64,000 bases of DNA from an uncultured Pelagibacteraceae bacterium (lineage in GTDB: Bacteria > Pseudomonadota > Alphaproteobacteria > Pelagibacterales > Pelagibacteraceae). The notes under the pieces are model-generated. The model saw only the letters and a list, made by a program, of their open reading frames with translations. It searched no databases and was not told the origin of the DNA. The stretch covers positions 1 through 64,000 of the forward strand of contig CACKCM010000007.1 of assembly GCA_902598735.1 (NCBI GenBank), read 5' to 3'. The translations under genes and the position numbers were made by a program. This document shows positions 20,902 through 30,503 of the stretch, piece by piece. Position 1 is the stretch's first letter; each line of letters starts with the position of its first letter.

Positions 20902-21404
20902 TACAAGAACTTAGATTTTATCACCATAAAGATTATTAACGTAAGCACAACATAGAGACCAGCAATTACATCATCCATTATTACACCAACGCTATTCTTA
21001 AATTTTTTATCAAAAAAATCCACTGGGAAAGGTTTTTTGATATCAAAAAATCTAAATAAAATAAAAATATATAAATAAAACAAAACACTCTCCTCTGATC
21101 CTTTAGACGTCCCGTGTGAAATTTCATAAAGATAGATAGGAATAGATTGTCCAATAAATTCATCTATAACAACTTCTTTTGGATCTTTGTTCTCTTTAAA
21201 TTTGATATATTCGGACACTGCATAAAAAGAATATACAAAAATTATGAATAAGATTAATAACACAATTTTACTTGGTAAATTTATTATGTGAAATAAACTG
21301 TATAAAAAAACAATAGTAACTAAAGAAGTTATTGTACCTGGAGCAAACCTAAAAGACCCAATACCAAAAAACGTAACAAATAAATAATTAATAGTTTTAA
21401 TCAT
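20901..21404 (-). CDS. pgpA: Phosphatidylglycerophosphatase A
   Basis: IGSFRFAPGTITSL, KEVVIDEFIGQ, FRFFDIKKPFPVDFFDK, VIMDDVIAGLY. Confidence 0.92.
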   Translation of the reverse strand: MIKTINYLFVTFFGIGSFRFAPGTITSLVTIVFLYSLFHIINLPSKIVLLILFIIFVYSFYAVSEYIKFKENKDPKEVVIDEFIGQSIPIYLYEISHGTSKGSEESVLFYLYIFILFRFFDIKKPFPVDFFDKKFKNSVGVIMDDVIAGLYVVLTLIIFMVIKSKFL

Positions 21405-22542
21405 ATCTTATAATTGAGCATATTACTTCACATGCAATTGCATTTCCTTTTCCAACTACTCCTAATTTTTCGGTTGTCTTACCTTTAATATTTATCTGAT
21501 TTTTGGAAATTTCACAGAGTCTAGCAATATTGTTTTTCATTTTATTTTTTATGTTTTTAATTTTAGGTGTTTGAGTAATAATATTTATATCAATATTATT
21601 TATAAAATAATTTTTAAATTTAATTTGTTTTATAACTTGCTGAAGTAAAATTTCAGATCTTATATTTTTAAATCTTTTACTTTTATCTGAAAACATTTGG
21701 CCAATATCTCCTATTTTAGAAGCACCTAAAATCGCATCAGTTACAGAGTGAAGAACAGGATCTCCATCTGAATGACCTAATGTCCCTACTTTTGATTTAA
21801 TTTTTAATCCTGCTAAATAAAGTTTTCTTTTTGGAACTAGTCTATGTACATCAAATCCTATTCCAACGCTTTGTTTAGATTTGTAAATACTCCGTAGAGT
21901 TTCAAAATCAGATTTGTCTGTAATTTTAAAGTTATTTTTTTCCCCATCGATAAACTTAACTTTATTAAGATCCATATATAGAGAAATATCGTCATCTTTA
22001 TATTTACCAGATTGTGTTTTATGTAAATGATATATTTCATTTAAATTAAAGCCTTGCGGTGTTTGGGTTAAAAATAAATTATTTCTTTTTTTTCCAACTA
22101 TATATTCTTCTTTGCTAGAATCTATTATTTGTTTTATCGCATCTTGAATTTTTATTTTAGGTATAACCGCTCTAGCATTTCTCATATTTCTTAATATTGA
22201 ACCTAAAAGTTTTGTGGAAAAATTTGGCCTTGCAACATCATGAATTAAAACTTTAGTCGTTCCTTTTTGACTTACTAGATATCTAAGAGCATTATAAGTA
22301 GATTGCTGTCTGCTTTTTCCTCCTACAATCAACTTCACATTCTTGAGCTTAATTGACCTGACTCTTTTTGAGTCTTTTTTGTTATAAACAAGAATTATCT
22401 TTTTAATTTCATTAAATTTACGAGCTTTAATAACGTTAATTTCAATTAATGATTTGCCGCCAATTTTTTGATAAGGTTTGCCAACATTAGACCCAAATCT
22501 ATGACTATTACCAGCAGCAAGAATTATTAAACAAAAACTCAT
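21397..22542 (-). CDS. ispDF: Bifunctional IspD/IspF
   Basis: IspD: LAAGNSHRFGSNVGKPYQKIGGKSLIE, HDVARPNFS; IspF: GIGFDVHRLVPKRKLYLAGLKI...GHSDGDPVLHSVTDAILGA. Confidence 0.95.
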   Translation of the reverse strand: MSFCLIILAAGNSHRFGSNVGKPYQKIGGKSLIEINVIKARKFNEIKKIILVYNKKDSKRVRSIKLKNVKLIVGGKSRQQSTYNALRYLVSQKGTTKVLIHDVARPNFSTKLLGSILRNMRNARAVIPKIKIQDAIKQIIDSSKEEYIVGKKRNNLFLTQTPQGFNLNEIYHLHKTQSGKYKDDDISLYMDLNKVKFIDGEKNNFKITDKSDFETLRSIYKSKQSVGIGFDVHRLVPKRKLYLAGLKIKSKVGTLGHSDGDPVLHSVTDAILGASKIGDIGQMFSDKSKRFKNIRSEILLQQVIKQIKFKNYFINNIDINIITQTPKIKNIKNKMKNNIARLCEISKNQINIKGKTTEKLGVVGKGNAIACEVICSIIRYD

Positions 22543-22590
22543 GGTATAAACTTATATTATATTTATATAGATATTTAATATTTATTTAAG

Positions 22591-24369
22591 ATGTTTAAAA
22601 TTATTAAAAATTTTAATTGGATAATAATATCCTCATTTTTATGTATTTTTATGGGGATAGTAACTTTTTTAACTTTTATAAATGAGGGTTTTGTTCCTTT
22701 AACTGACAAAAATTTACAGACTTTATTAATAATTGATATTTTTTTACTATTGGCTTTCTTTGGCTTAATTTTTAAAAATTTTTATAGATTTTATTATACT
22801 GGTAAAAAAAATAAAAAAGGTTCTCAAACAAACTTAAAATATATATCTGTTTTTTCACTTTTTACTGTTATTCCGTCTCTAGTAGTAGCAATATTTTCAT
22901 TGTTCATTTTTAATTTTGGAGTTCAAAATTATTTTGATAAACAAATAACAAAAGCTGTAAATAACTCATTTGATGTTGCGAAAAGTTATTTAGAAGAAAG
23001 CAAAGAAAATGTTTTATCTGATGTAATATTAATGAGCGTAGGTTTAAATAGAGCCTCAAGTGACTACTATTCAAACCCTAAACGATTTAAAAATATAATG
23101 AGAGCAGAAAAACTTTTGAGAAGAGTAGACGATGTTTATTTAATAGATAGCTTAGGAAATATTTTGCTATCAGATGTAGGGGATATATCTGAGGAATTTA
23201 CCGTACCTTCTGATGAGGATTATGATCAAGTTTTAGAGGGTAAACCAGTATTTATTTCAAATAACCTGGATTATAAAACAACGGTAATGACAAAGCTTAA
23301 TTCATTGGTGGATACCTATTTATATATATCAAGAAATATTGATCCTGAAATTTTAAGATATCTAAACGAAACTGAACAAGCGGTGAGTTTTTATTATTCC
23401 GTTGAAAATAGCCAAACCGGTATTAAAGTTACTTTTGCAATAATATATATAATAGTAGTTACTTTACTTTTATTTTTGTCTACATCAATCGCTATTACTT
23501 TTGCTTCAAGACTTACTAAGCCAATAATAAATTTAATCGGAGCCTCTGACTCAATTAGCAAAGGCGCGCTTGACGTAAAGGTTCCTGAACTCGAGACAGA
23601 TGAGGAATTTAAGCAATTGAATAAAAACTTTAATTTAATGATAGAGAGATTAAAAGAACAACAAGATAAACTTTTGATTACCGAAAGGTATGAAGCCTGG
23701 GAAAGTGTTGCTAGAAAATTAGCTCATGAAATCAAAAATCCTTTAACGCCCATTCAATTATCGATAGATAGTCTAAGAGAAAAGTATAAAAACAGCCTGA
23801 ATAATAAAGGTCAAGAATTTGAAAAATATTTAGAAACAATTAATAGACAAATTAAAGAAATTGAAAAACTTGTTAACGAATTTTCTAACTTCGCTAGAAT
23901 GCCAAGACCTATACTTAAAAGAATTAATTTTGTTAATTTAATTAAAAAAAATATTGAATTTATAAAGTTAACTTCAAAAACTAAGATTAATATATTTTCC
24001 AAAGATGATGCATTAATTAATGGAGATGAAGATCAACTCAATAGAGTTTTTATAAATTTAATTAAGAATTCAGAAGAGGCCTTTTATGAAATGTCAAAAA
24101 AAAACCCTAATTTTAAAGGTAATATTGACATAGAAATTAACAGTAATAAAGACTATATAACTTGTAGATTGACAGATAATGGACCAGGTATTACAGACTC
24201 AAAAAAAGCAATGACACCTTATTTTACGACTAAACAATCTGGTACAGGACTAGGTTTACCAATTGTAACAAAAATTATAAATGAACATGCTGGAAATTTT
24301 TCAATAAATAACAAAAAAAAAGGTACTGGTACTATCATAAATATTTCGCTTCCAAAAAATAATGATTAA
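22591..24369 (+). CDS. ntrY: Sensor histidine kinase NtrY
   Basis: TMs, HAMP, ARKLAHEIKNPLTPIQLSIDSLREKY, LTDNGPGI, GTGLGLPIVTKI. Confidence 0.93.
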   Translation: MFKIIKNFNWIIISSFLCIFMGIVTFLTFINEGFVPLTDKNLQTLLIIDIFLLLAFFGLIFKNFYRFYYTGKKNKKGSQTNLKYISVFSLFTVIPSLVVAIFSLFIFNFGVQNYFDKQITKAVNNSFDVAKSYLEESKENVLSDVILMSVGLNRASSDYYSNPKRFKNIMRAEKLLRRVDDVYLIDSLGNILLSDVGDISEEFTVPSDEDYDQVLEGKPVFISNNLDYKTTVMTKLNSLVDTYLYISRNIDPEILRYLNETEQAVSFYYSVENSQTGIKVTFAIIYIIVVTLLLFLSTSIAITFASRLTKPIINLIGASDSISKGALDVKVPELETDEEFKQLNKNFNLMIERLKEQQDKLLITERYEAWESVARKLAHEIKNPLTPIQLSIDSLREKYKNSLNNKGQEFEKYLETINRQIKEIEKLVNEFSNFARMPRPILKRINFVNLIKKNIEFIKLTSKTKINIFSKDDALINGDEDQLNRVFINLIKNSEEAFYEMSKKNPNFKGNIDIEINSNKDYITCRLTDNGPGITDSKKAMTPYFTTKQSGTGLGLPIVTKIINEHAGNFSINNKKKGTGTIINISLPKNND

Positions 24370-25726
24370 AGAAATCTTAGTAGTAGATGACAACCCAGAT
24401 ATAAGAGCTCTTGTGAGCAACATTCTAGAGGAGCAGAAATTCAATGTTAGAAATGCAGCTAATTATGATCAAGCGGTTTTTGAAATAAATAAAAAACTCC
24501 CAGATCTTGCAGTTATCGATATTAAACTAGATAGAGCTGACAAAGATGGAATTGATCTTTTAAAATTAATAAATAAAAAAGACAAATCTATCCCAGTGAT
24601 CATGATTTCAGGTCATGCAACAGTTCAAATTGCAGTGGAAGCTACTAGATTAGGTGCATATGAATTCATTGAAAAACCTTTTTCAAAAGAAAAGATACTG
24701 AATTATATAAATAGAGGATTAGAGTCTTCCGCGCTTAAGAAAGAAAAAGATATCATTGAAAATAAATTATTTCACTCTTTTGAACTAATTGGGAAAAGTC
24801 CTTCTATAATAAAAATTAAAAAAATTATAGATAAATTATCTACGTCTGAGAGCAGAATTCTTATTTCAGGTCCTACTGGAGCAGGAAAAGAACTGGTAGC
24901 GAGAAAAATACATAAAAATTCTTCTCGTTCAAAAGAACCATTTATTATTATTAATGCTGCATTACTAAAAGAAAATACTTATGAAAAAGAATTATTTGGA
25001 GAAGAGTTTGATGATGGTAATATATCGTTCGGAGCTTTAGAAAGAGCAAACAAAGGTACATTATTAATTGATGAGGTTTCAGAAATTCCTTTCGAAACTC
25101 AGGCAAATGTTTTAAGAGTTCTAATTGATCAAAAGTTTAAAAGATTAAATGGTTCTAAAGATATTAATGTAAACATAAGGCTAATCTCCTCGACCTCAAA
25201 AAATTTAGTTGAACTGGTAAAAATAAATAAATTTAGAGAGGACCTTTATCACAGATTAAACGTTATGCCGATAGAGCTTACATCACTTGCTTCAAGAACT
25301 GAGGATATTCCTTTGTTAATTGAATATTTTAAAAAAAAACTTGCCGAAATAAATGGAGTTCAGCAACCAAAAATTGATATTAAAAATGATAATCTTTATA
25401 CTTACAACTGGCCTGGAAATGTTAGAGAGTTAAGAAATTTAGTGGAGAGAATTACTATTTTGTCCTCAAATGAAACTAAATCAGATATTAATAAATTATT
25501 AGGAGATATTTTAAATCCTTCAGATCCAATCGCAAATCAGGACTTATTGGAAAAATCTTTAACCTCCCCGTTGAAAGAGGCTCGTAAACATTTTGAAAAA
25601 GAATATCTCACAACCCAACTTAAAAAAAATCACGGAAATATTTCAAAAACTGCAGATTTTATTGGTATGGAAAGATCTGCTCTACATAGAAAACTAAAAG
25701 AGCTTGGAATCAAAGGCATAAACTAA
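24362..25726 (+). CDS. ntrX: Response regulator NtrX
   Basis: Receiver domain ILVVDDNPDIRALVSNIL; AAA+ GPTGAGKELVARKIH; Fis-type HTH GNISKTADFIGMERSALHRKLKELG. Confidence 0.93.
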   Translation: MIKEILVVDDNPDIRALVSNILEEQKFNVRNAANYDQAVFEINKKLPDLAVIDIKLDRADKDGIDLLKLINKKDKSIPVIMISGHATVQIAVEATRLGAYEFIEKPFSKEKILNYINRGLESSALKKEKDIIENKLFHSFELIGKSPSIIKIKKIIDKLSTSESRILISGPTGAGKELVARKIHKNSSRSKEPFIIINAALLKENTYEKELFGEEFDDGNISFGALERANKGTLLIDEVSEIPFETQANVLRVLIDQKFKRLNGSKDINVNIRLISSTSKNLVELVKINKFREDLYHRLNVMPIELTSLASRTEDIPLLIEYFKKKLAEINGVQQPKIDIKNDNLYTYNWPGNVRELRNLVERITILSSNETKSDINKLLGDILNPSDPIANQDLLEKSLTSPLKEARKHFEKEYLTTQLKKNHGNISKTADFIGMERSALHRKLKELGIKGIN

Positions 25727-25727
25727 A

Positions 25728-27101
25728 ATGAACATAATAATATGTGGAGCTGGCAAAGTCGGCTTTTCAATAAGCAAACAACTATCCGCTCAAGGCCATT
25801 CTGTAACAGTAATCGATCAATCATCGGAGGATATTAAAAAGATTAACGACACTCAAGATGTGAAAGGCATTGTTGGAAGAGCGTCATTGCCATCCGTTCT
25901 TGAAAATGCAGGAGCTGAAAATACAGATATGATCATTGCAGTTACAAGAAACGATGAAACAAATATGATTGTTTGTCAACTTGCAAGTACGCTTTTTAAT
26001 GTTTCAAAAAAAATAGCTAGAATTAGGACTAAAGATTTTCTCGAAGGTAAATGGGGTAAACTTTATAACAAGTCAAATATCCCAATTGATGTAATAATTT
26101 CACCAGAATTAGAAGTAGCTAAATCTCTATACAGAAGATTAGAGGCTCCTGGAGCTTTAGATAACGTTCCTTTCGGAAAAAATAAGGTTAAGATGTTAGA
26201 GATTTCTATAGAGAAAAATTGTCCTATAAAAAATATACCGCTAAAAAAACTTACAGAAAAATTTCCAGATTTTAAGGCAAATATATTAGGAGCTTTAAGA
26301 AAAGATAAATTTATTTATCTTAAAAAAAATGATCAAATTTTAGAAGATGATAATGTATATTTAGTTGTAAATAGCGATCAACTTAATCCTATTTTAAAAG
26401 CATTCGGACATAATGAAAAAGTATCAAAAAACATATTAATTATCGGAGGTGGAAATATAGGTTTAAATTTAGCAAAGATGTTAGAGGAAAATTTTCAAGA
26501 TTCGAGAATTAAAATTATTGAAAAAGACAAAAGAAGAGCGGAGGAGATAGCTAATGAACTATCATCCTCAATAGTTATTAATGGTGATGCTTTAGATGAA
26601 GAAATTTTAAAAGAAGCAAATTTAGAGGGATCTGAGACAGTATTGGCTTTAACTAATGATGATGAAAATAATATGATGGCTTGTGTTTTAGCTGAAAAAA
26701 CAGGTTTAAAAAAAAGAACCATAGCTATAGTAAATAAATCTAATTATAATTTACTCCAAGACTCTTTAAATATTGATGATTTAGTTGATCCTAGAATGAC
26801 AACTGTTTCAAGGATTATGGAACATGTGCATAGAGGCACAATAGGAACGGTATACTCATTGCTAGATGGAGAATATGAATTTATTGAAGCCAAAATTTTA
26901 GAAAAATCAGAATTGGTGAATAAGAAAATCAGAGACTCTAACTTACCAGAAGATATAAGAATTGGCGCAATAGTAAGAAAAGAAAAAGTTATCATACCTA
27001 GATCAAGTTTTATATTTGAAAAAGATGATTTAGTAGTTTTCCTAGCTAAAAGAGAGCAATTGAAAGCAGTTGAAAATATTTTTAGCGTAGGAACTATTTA
27101 G
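25728..27101 (+). CDS. trkA: Trk potassium uptake regulatory protein TrkA
   Basis: NIIICGAGKVGFSISKQLSAQGHSVTVIDQ and second Rossmann ILIIGGGNIGLNLAKMLEE. Confidence 0.95.
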   Translation: MNIIICGAGKVGFSISKQLSAQGHSVTVIDQSSEDIKKINDTQDVKGIVGRASLPSVLENAGAENTDMIIAVTRNDETNMIVCQLASTLFNVSKKIARIRTKDFLEGKWGKLYNKSNIPIDVIISPELEVAKSLYRRLEAPGALDNVPFGKNKVKMLEISIEKNCPIKNIPLKKLTEKFPDFKANILGALRKDKFIYLKKNDQILEDDNVYLVVNSDQLNPILKAFGHNEKVSKNILIIGGGNIGLNLAKMLEENFQDSRIKIIEKDKRRAEEIANELSSSIVINGDALDEEILKEANLEGSETVLALTNDDENNMMACVLAEKTGLKKRTIAIVNKSNYNLLQDSLNIDDLVDPRMTTVSRIMEHVHRGTIGTVYSLLDGEYEFIEAKILEKSELVNKKIRDSNLPEDIRIGAIVRKEKVIIPRSSFIFEKDDLVVFLAKREQLKAVENIFSVGTI

Positions 27102-27104
27102 TAT

Positions 27105-28517
27105 TTGATGAATTTTAAAAGTATTAGTTTTTATTTAGGTTTATTTTGTTTTCCTATAAGTATTTTGGCTTTTATCAATATTCTTTATTCTTCATATTTT
27201 GATTATTTTTTAAGCATTGAGTCTTACTTAGTAACACTTTTTCTAACAACTCTAATAGGTTTTGGTCTTTATTTTTATGGAAGGAAATCAAATAAAAAAA
27301 TTAATTTCATTGAACAATTGGTTTTAATTATTTCAATTTATGTTCTAGTTGGTTTTTTTGTTTCCATCCCGTATTATCTTAGTAATTTTAAAATTAGTTT
27401 TTCTAGCGCTTTTTTTGAAGCTATTTCTGGTGTGACAGGCACAGGTTTTTCTATCTTTAAAAATATTAAGTATTTAGATCCAACTTTAATACTTTGGAGA
27501 TCATCATCGCAATGGATTGGAGGCTTATATTTTTTAATCTTTCTGGTGACACTATTTTCAAATAAATCGTTCAATTTTAAAATGACTCAACTAACATATT
27601 CTGGTGATAGTAATTTTGGTTCTGAAGAAAGTATTAAAAATAGTATTTTTAAATTATTCATTTTTTATATTGTACTAAGTTTTATTTTTTTATTATTGTT
27701 GAATTTTTCAGGTGTTAGATTGTTTAATTCTCTAAATTTAAGTATGACATTAATTTCTAGTGGAGGATTTTTACCTGCAGATACGCTTGGAGATATTATT
27801 AAGTCAAATACTCAAAAAATAGTTTTGATAATTTTACTAATCCTATCAATTCTAAACTTTTATCTGTTGTTCAATTTATTCAATAAAAAAAAATTGAATA
27901 GTCATAGAGAGGATTTTTATTTAATAATTACATTAATTGTATTAATTTTATTTATTTTTTTTAATAATTCGGATGGTCTAAATATCATAATAGCAGTATC
28001 TAGCAGCTTAGCAAATTCAGGCATTACTTTAATTAGTGATCAACAAAATTTAAATCTATATTTTTTATTAATTACTATCATAGGAGGGTCTTTGATTTCT
28101 AATACTTCAGGTATAAAATTGGTTAGGTTTTATATTCTAATAAAGATAACTGCTTCAGAGATTATTAAATTAATAAGCCCTAACAGTGTAAATAATAAAA
28201 CCATTTTTAATTCTGGCACTAAAATAACTGATGAAAACATAAGAATATCATTCCTGATATTTATTTCTTTTTTTTTAAGTTTGTTTATTTTATCTAGCTT
28301 ACTAGTAATCGATGAAATTGGCTTTGAAAGATCATTTAAATTATCAATTCTTACTTTAACAAATACAGTTAACTCTGAAATGTATAGCTTACAAAACTTT
28401 AATTTTGGTAATTTACTAACATCCTCTAAACTAAGTTTAATTATTTTTATGATTGTTGGAAAAATTGAGCTAATATCAATATTTTTAATATTCAAAAAAA
28501 TTATTTTTAAGGAATAA
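27105..28517 (+). CDS. trkH: Trk potassium transporter TrkH
   Basis: Polytopic; FEAISGVTGTGFSIF, WRSSSQWIGG filter-region motifs. Confidence 0.93.
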   Translation: MMNFKSISFYLGLFCFPISILAFINILYSSYFDYFLSIESYLVTLFLTTLIGFGLYFYGRKSNKKINFIEQLVLIISIYVLVGFFVSIPYYLSNFKISFSSAFFEAISGVTGTGFSIFKNIKYLDPTLILWRSSSQWIGGLYFLIFLVTLFSNKSFNFKMTQLTYSGDSNFGSEESIKNSIFKLFIFYIVLSFIFLLLLNFSGVRLFNSLNLSMTLISSGGFLPADTLGDIIKSNTQKIVLIILLILSILNFYLLFNLFNKKKLNSHREDFYLIITLIVLILFIFFNNSDGLNIIIAVSSSLANSGITLISDQQNLNLYFLLITIIGGSLISNTSGIKLVRFYILIKITASEIIKLISPNSVNNKTIFNSGTKITDENIRISFLIFISFFLSLFILSSLLVIDEIGFERSFKLSILTLTNTVNSEMYSLQNFNFGNLLTSSKLSLIIFMIVGKIELISIFLIFKKIIFKE

Positions 28518-29564
28518 ATGTCTAAAATTGTAATTATTGGTGCAGGCGCAATGGGATCAGCTTTTGCTTTTCCATGTTTAGATAATAGTCACGATATCAA
28601 TATTGTTGGTACACACCTAGAAAACAATTTTATTGATGAGTTAAAAAAGAATAACAATTTACATCCAGGATTAAAGGTAGAAATCCCACAAGAAGTAAAA
28701 ATATTCAAGTTTGAAAAATTTAATGAATTATTGAAATCAAATGTTGAATTGATAGTACTTGGTGTAAGCTCAAAAGGAATAGAGTGGGTGGCAGATCAAT
28801 TAAGTAGAATTTATCATGATGGAAAGGTTCCGAAATTGTTAATGCTTACAAAAGGTTTAAGTATTCATAATAATGAATATGAATTATTAGTAGATAAATT
28901 AGAAAGATTATTAATAGAAAGAAAAATTAAAAATGTTGATATATCAGCAGTAGGAGGACCTTGTTTGGCCACAGGTTTAGCTAATAGAGTTCACAGCAAT
29001 GTGGTAATTGCAAACAAAAATATTCAAACAGCTAATAAAATAGCTGACATGCTAAACACAAGTTATTATCATACATCTTATTCAGATGATCTAAATGGAG
29101 TTGAAGTATCAGCTGCAATTAAAAATATTTTTTCTATGGCAGTTGGAGCTGCAAAGGGATTATGTAGTAAAAATATATCTAATGAGATCAGAGAAAAGAA
29201 TTATTTAAATACTGCCTCAGCGCTTATTAAACAATCAATTTTTGAAATGGAAATTTTTGTAGAGCATCTAAAAGGAAAAAAAGAGACTGTTAAAGGGTTA
29301 GCTGGATTAGGAGATCTCTACGTAAGTTCAGGCGGAGGAAGAAATGCTAAAATGGGAGCTTATATTGGAGAAGGATTAACATTCTCAGAAGCAAAAAAAA
29401 CGAAAATGGAAAAAGTTACTGTTGAAGGAGCTGATTTGGCGAAAGAGATAGCAGAAAAAGTTAATGAAGATTTTGATCAAAAAGAACTACCTTTAATGCT
29501 TGGCATGATCAATGCGATAGTAAACGATAAAAAATTGGAGCTTGATTGGGATGCTTTTAGGTAA
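28518..29564 (+). CDS. gpsA: NAD(P)-dependent glycerol-3-phosphate dehydrogenase
   Basis: IVIIGAGAMGSAFAFP, LTKGLS, VGGPCLATGLA, GVEVSAAIKNIFSMAVGAAKG, KGLAGLGDLYVSSGGGRNAKMG. Confidence 0.9.
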   Translation: MSKIVIIGAGAMGSAFAFPCLDNSHDINIVGTHLENNFIDELKKNNNLHPGLKVEIPQEVKIFKFEKFNELLKSNVELIVLGVSSKGIEWVADQLSRIYHDGKVPKLLMLTKGLSIHNNEYELLVDKLERLLIERKIKNVDISAVGGPCLATGLANRVHSNVVIANKNIQTANKIADMLNTSYYHTSYSDDLNGVEVSAAIKNIFSMAVGAAKGLCSKNISNEIREKNYLNTASALIKQSIFEMEIFVEHLKGKKETVKGLAGLGDLYVSSGGGRNAKMGAYIGEGLTFSEAKKTKMEKVTVEGADLAKEIAEKVNEDFDQKELPLMLGMINAIVNDKKLELDWDAFR

Positions 29565-30501
29565 AAAAATTTTACTAATAATTATACTAATTTGCTTTCA
29601 AAGCATTTTATTTGCAAATGACTTTAATTCTTTAAAAGGGGAAAAAATTTTTAATGAGTTTAAAATAAATAAAAAAATGAAACTTTCTATTCCTGGAGAA
29701 TGGGAAGCTATTGATAAATATAGTGATTACATAGGCTGGGGGATAAAAGTAGAAGGAGTGACTTTTGTTGAAATGGAAAACAATACACCAATTAGATTTT
29801 TTGAGATCGCTAGAGCTACAGGTTTAAGTAAATGGCAAGCATATTTAACAAGCATTATAGAAGCATCAACATTTAATACAAAAGAAGGCGGATGTAGAAA
29901 AAGACAACATTATAATTACCTAAATGTTTATAAAAAAGGTAATGCGCATAATTGTTTAATTGTAACAATGCTGGATATTCAAAGAGCCCTAAATCCATCA
30001 GATTATGACTCTGATAGAGTTTTCACTCTAGGTATCAGAAGGTGGGTAGACAAAAATGAAATAAATCTACCAAAAATTTATTTACAATATGAGTCGAGCT
30101 TTTTTTCAATGTCAGTAAGAGATGAATGGTACGTAATGCTTTATGCAGAAACACCCGAAAGTTTTGCAAATTATAAACCTAAATTTACATCGAGAGACAC
30201 GACAGAATTTCATCCTGATAAGATTGAAAATTTTCCTGAAGCTAAAAAGATTATGCAAAAATGGATAAAAAAATCTGCACAATTACATAAAGATTTTGAA
30301 ATATTTCAAAAAGCAAAAAAATCTCAAAAGTTAGATTTAGGTGATTATATTGCCAGTAAGCAGAAAGAAAAACAAAAAAAATTAAAATTTTCTAATGATA
30401 ATATTGCAGAAGAACTAATTAAATTAAATAAATTATATAAATCTGGAGCTTTAACAAAAGAAGAGTTTGAAAAAGCTAAAAAAAAGGTTTTAAATAATTA
30501 A
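29542..30501 (+). CDS. Secreted hypothetical protein with C-terminal SHOCT-like domain
   Basis: Signal peptide KKILLIIILICFQSILFAND; C-term IAEELIKLNKLYKSGALTKEEFEKAKKKVLNN. Confidence 0.7.
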   Translation: MIGMLLGKKILLIIILICFQSILFANDFNSLKGEKIFNEFKINKKMKLSIPGEWEAIDKYSDYIGWGIKVEGVTFVEMENNTPIRFFEIARATGLSKWQAYLTSIIEASTFNTKEGGCRKRQHYNYLNVYKKGNAHNCLIVTMLDIQRALNPSDYDSDRVFTLGIRRWVDKNEINLPKIYLQYESSFFSMSVRDEWYVMLYAETPESFANYKPKFTSRDTTEFHPDKIENFPEAKKIMQKWIKKSAQLHKDFEIFQKAKKSQKLDLGDYIASKQKEKQKKLKFSNDNIAEELIKLNKLYKSGALTKEEFEKAKKKVLNN

Positions 30502-30503
30502 TT

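Noticed and set aside
28130-28495. 121-aa minus-strand ORF
   Set aside because: Antisense to trkH; composition is that of a reversed membrane-protein gene
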